A DNA stretch of 64,000 bases, taken from Thalassotalea_F euphylliae. Lineage in GTDB: Bacteria > Pseudomonadota > Gammaproteobacteria > Enterobacterales > Alteromonadaceae. Shown in pieces: positions 62,058 to 64,000 of this stretch (the first letter of the stretch is position 1; every line of letters starts with the position of its first letter). Position numbers and translations under genes: made by a program. The DNA is taken from NCBI RefSeq assembly GCF_042682785.1, contig NZ_JBHUIB010000001.1, positions 620,001 to 684,000 on the forward strand, written 5' to 3'. The notes below the pieces were generated by a model that ran no database searches, was not told the DNA's origin, and was given only the letters and a program-made list of their open reading frames with translations.

Positions 62058-63446
62058 TTATAAATTTTCTTCAGCAAAAGAGGCTAAACGACTTCGTACC
62101 ACACCATTAAGATTAACAGTGGTACTGCCAGGAAACTCCTTGAACCGTTCAACAATGTAGGTTAACCCTGAGGTGACAGCTGTTAAATAATTACTGTCTA
62201 TTTGTGCGAGATTACCTGAGCATACCAACTTAGTTCCCTCGCCACAGCGTGTAATGATGGTCTTTAGCTGTGATGCAGTTAAGTTCTGACACTCATCGAG
62301 CAATACAAAGGCATTCTGAATACTACGACCACGCATAAAGTTCACTGACTTAAATTGTATGTTGGCCTTTTCCATAATGTAATTCATGCTGCCACTCATA
62401 CTTTCATCTTGCTTGTGTAGTACCTCAAGAGAATCAGTAATTGCCGCCAGCCATGGCGCCATTTTTTCTTCCTCTGTGCCAGGCAAAAAGCCAATAGACT
62501 CAGCGATTTCTGGTGTACTACGCGTGACAATCACTTTGTCATATAGGCCACGTTCAATCACCTGCTCTAGGGCACTCGCTAGAGCCAGCAATGTTTTACC
62601 GCAGCCTGCTGGGCCAGTAAGAACAACTAAATCAATAGTCGGGTCAAGCAAGGCGTCCATCGCCATCCCTTGATAGATATTTTTGGGTTGAATGCCCCAG
62701 GCATTTTTTGACATTAATCGTTCGCGAGAAATATCCTGAATGGCAACACGCTCATCGTCCCAGCCCGCAACCTTTCCTGCAAAATGTTCGCCTTCATCCA
62801 GCAAGTACTCGTTCATGTAGATTGTCGGTAAAATTGATTTTTTAACGTAATGTGTTGTGTTGCGACCTTCGGTTTCACTCTCACACTCTTTTATTTGCGC
62901 CCAGAAATCGCCTTCAAATTTATGGTAACCCTTCGTCAGGAAACGGACATCATCAATCAATTGGTCAGTGCGATAGTCTTCTACATGCGCTAATCCAGCG
63001 CCTTTCGCCTTGAGACGCATGTTAATGTCTTTAGTAACAAGCACAACTTTGCGTCCTTCATTATGGTTTTGAATATGAATCGCCGCGTTAATAATGCGGT
63101 TATCATTTTCATTGAAGGATAGGGTTTCAGCTTTTTGCTCCAATGAGTAATCATTGATGATGGAGAGTTTTCCGGTGGGCGATTGATCTTGCCCACCTAA
63201 GTTACTTGCCAAAGGCACACCCGCTAGTACCTCTTCCGGTGTTGAGTTTGCCAAAACATCTTCTAACGCGCGAATGGCTACGCGTGCATCACGGCTAACA
63301 TCTTTACGTCTATCTTTAATCGAATCGAGCTCTTCTAGCACCGTCATTGGCACTACAACGTCATGTTCTTTAAAGGAGAGGAAAGCAAAGGGTTCGTGAA
63401 GCAGGATATTGGTATCTAGAACATAAATGATGGTTTCGTCAGTCAT
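62058..63446 (-). CDS. PIN-domain PhoH-like ATPase
   Basis: This 462-residue protein has an N-terminal PIN nuclease-like domain (YVLDTNILLHEP, VPMTVLEELDSIK, RDARVAIRALE) fused to a PhoH RecA-like ATPase (Walker A GPAGCGKT, Walker B FVLLDECQNL). This PhoH2 type combines an RNase-like PIN with a helicase-like ATPase, with a proposed role in RNA turnover. Length and order are normal. It is divergent from rapA. Confidence 0.93.
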   Translation of the reverse strand: MTDETIIYVLDTNILLHEPFAFLSFKEHDVVVPMTVLEELDSIKDRRKDVSRDARVAIRALEDVLANSTPEEVLAGVPLASNLGGQDQSPTGKLSIINDYSLEQKAETLSFNENDNRIINAAIHIQNHNEGRKVVLVTKDINMRLKAKGAGLAHVEDYRTDQLIDDVRFLTKGYHKFEGDFWAQIKECESETEGRNTTHYVKKSILPTIYMNEYLLDEGEHFAGKVAGWDDERVAIQDISRERLMSKNAWGIQPKNIYQGMAMDALLDPTIDLVVLTGPAGCGKTLLALASALEQVIERGLYDKVIVTRSTPEIAESIGFLPGTEEEKMAPWLAAITDSLEVLHKQDESMSGSMNYIMEKANIQFKSVNFMRGRSIQNAFVLLDECQNLTASQLKTIITRCGEGTKLVCSGNLAQIDSNYLTAVTSGLTYIVERFKEFPGSTTVNLNGVVRSRLASFAEENL

Positions 63447-63631
63447 ATAGGCACTCTCGCTTAGCTTAGCTAAACCAAACTCAGGCGATATTGCCGCTCA
63501 ACCATATCAACCCGAATATTGATTTTTCTAGCGGTTGATGAATTCCAAAAAAGTAGAATGTTCAACTCCACTGTGACACCTTCCTCAGACCTACGCAAGT
63601 GAAAAATTGTCATTTTTCGAACGATTTTTGT

Positions 63632-63645
63632 GACATATTTATGTC
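63632..63645. promoter_or_regulatory. 14-bp palindrome before the rapA promoter
   Basis: GACATA, TT, TATGTC: a perfect 6-bp dyad just upstream of the predicted -35 box. The factor is unknown and it could be chance. Confidence 0.3.
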
Positions 63646-63647
63646 GC

Positions 63648-63675
63648 TTGACGACTCTAAAATACATGTCATAGT
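63648..63675 (+). promoter_or_regulatory. candidate rapA promoter
   Basis: TTGACG (63648-63653), 16 bp, CATAGT (63670-63675). The leader to the rapA ATG would be about 180 nt. Confidence 0.4.
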
Positions 63676-63864
63676 AGTGAATTGATCTATGCTTTTTTCT
63701 CTTCTCTAGCATTTCACATAAATTCCTGTCCATTAGGACGAATTTTTTAATGAATACATCTACTATTAACGGTAATATGTCGCCCTTTTTTTGGCGCAGC
63801 CAGGTTTTACAGACCTTTTCCGCATCGCGGGTGCTGGCTAACTTCTATGCAGGAGACGTTCAAT

Positions 63865-64000
63865 ATGCAATTTTTTCCGGGACAACGTTGGATTAGTGAT
63901 AGTGAATCTGACCAAGGTCTAGGTACAGTGACTGGTGTCGAAAATCGTTTTGTAAATATCGTATTTACGGCAACGGGAGAGTCTCGGAAATATGCCATTG
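63865..64000 (+). CDS. rapA: RNA polymerase-associated helicase-like protein RapA, N-terminal fragment
   Basis: Only the first 45 codons are in the window; the gene runs off the right edge. The ATG follows AGGAGA. The start MQFFPGQRWISDSESDQGLGTV is typical of RapA (HepA), with the first Tudor-like domain beginning here. RapA is an SWI2/SNF2-type ATPase that recycles RNA polymerase. Only the N terminus can be judged. Confidence 0.88.
   Translation, partial: MQFFPGQRWISDSESDQGLGTVTGVENRFVNIVFTATGESRKYAI

Noticed and set aside
63470..63733. Open frame of 87 codons on the minus strand between PhoH and rapA
   Set aside because: Composition is odd (many Arg/Lys, no domain), there is no good ribosome site, and it covers the predicted rapA promoter; most likely chance.
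63750..63896. 48-codon plus-strand frame overlapping the rapA start
   Set aside because: Possible leader peptide, but no clear ribosome site or conserved feature; it would overlap rapA by 32 bp.
1..64000. CRISPR array, insertion sequence or prophage
   Set aside because: No regularly spaced repeats, transposase, integrase or phage structural gene was seen in either strand.

Overview
The window looks like chromosome of a marine gammaproteobacterium of the order Alteromonadales (Colwellia/Thalassotalea/Alteromonas-like; the genus cannot be decided by eye). The reasons are the lptF-lptG // pepA-holC-valS synteny, RraB, the divergent ccmABCDE // ccmFGHI arrangement, and an N-acetylglucosamine (GlcNAc) locus with NagP, NagB-II, NagK, a TonB-dependent receptor, SapC and tryptophan-halogenase-like proteins. 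Base composition is moderately AT-rich, and visibly more so in the first 3.8 kb.

Region 1 (1-4300) is an accessory edge. It holds the C-terminal part of an AAA+ ATPase with a small DUF6641-like partner, then a PHP-domain/ABC-ATPase protein overlapping a small acidic protein (a possible defence module). These abut an intact tRNA-Leu(CAA) gene. Behind the tRNA lie two extra copies of its 5' half, a long inverted repeat and several TTTGCAA boxes, which resemble an integration scar. The only clear promoter sits upstream of the outermost half copy.

Region 2 (4400-12950) is conserved core: an RDD membrane protein, LptG and LptF for LPS export, divergent pepA-holC-valS, and a cold-shock protein gene with a long leader.

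Region 3 (12950-24330) has a TPR-GGDEF diguanylate cyclase, ferrochelatase, a periplasmic glutathione peroxidase and the whole cytochrome c maturation system in two divergent arms: ccmF-ccmG-ccmH-ccmI running on towards gpx-hemH, and ccmA-B-C-D-E. A 19-bp palindrome lies between the arms. A small STAS-like protein follows.

Region 4 (24390-43490) is a GlcNAc/chito-oligosaccharide regulon: nagP, nagA, nagB-II, nagK, a GH20 lipoprotein, SapC, two flavin-halogenase-like proteins, a TonB receptor, pgi and a LacI-family regulator. Six copies of the palindrome TGACA-n-CG-n-TGTCA mark the hex, nagK, halogenase, TonB-receptor (two copies) and pgi promoters. In four promoters the operator is fused to the -35 box, so a LacI-type repressor (NagR) very likely controls uptake, hydrolysis, catabolism and pgi together. 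A GGDEF protein and a DUF3224 protein are embedded in the locus.

Region 5 (43500-50700) has a TetR-controlled RND efflux pair with two palindromic operators, a 53-residue membrane protein, rraB, plsC and a MipA/OmpV porin-like protein.

Region 6 (50900-64000) is signalling-rich: a REC protein overlapping a REC-HD-GYP phosphodiesterase, a divergent tandem-receiver protein whose first receiver is degenerate, an OmpR-type regulator, a GST-like protein, an acyl-CoA dehydrogenase, a transglutaminase-like periplasmic protein, a large hybrid sensor kinase, a PIN-PhoH ATPase and the first 45 codons of rapA at the right edge.

No CRISPR array, insertion sequence, integrase or rRNA gene was seen.
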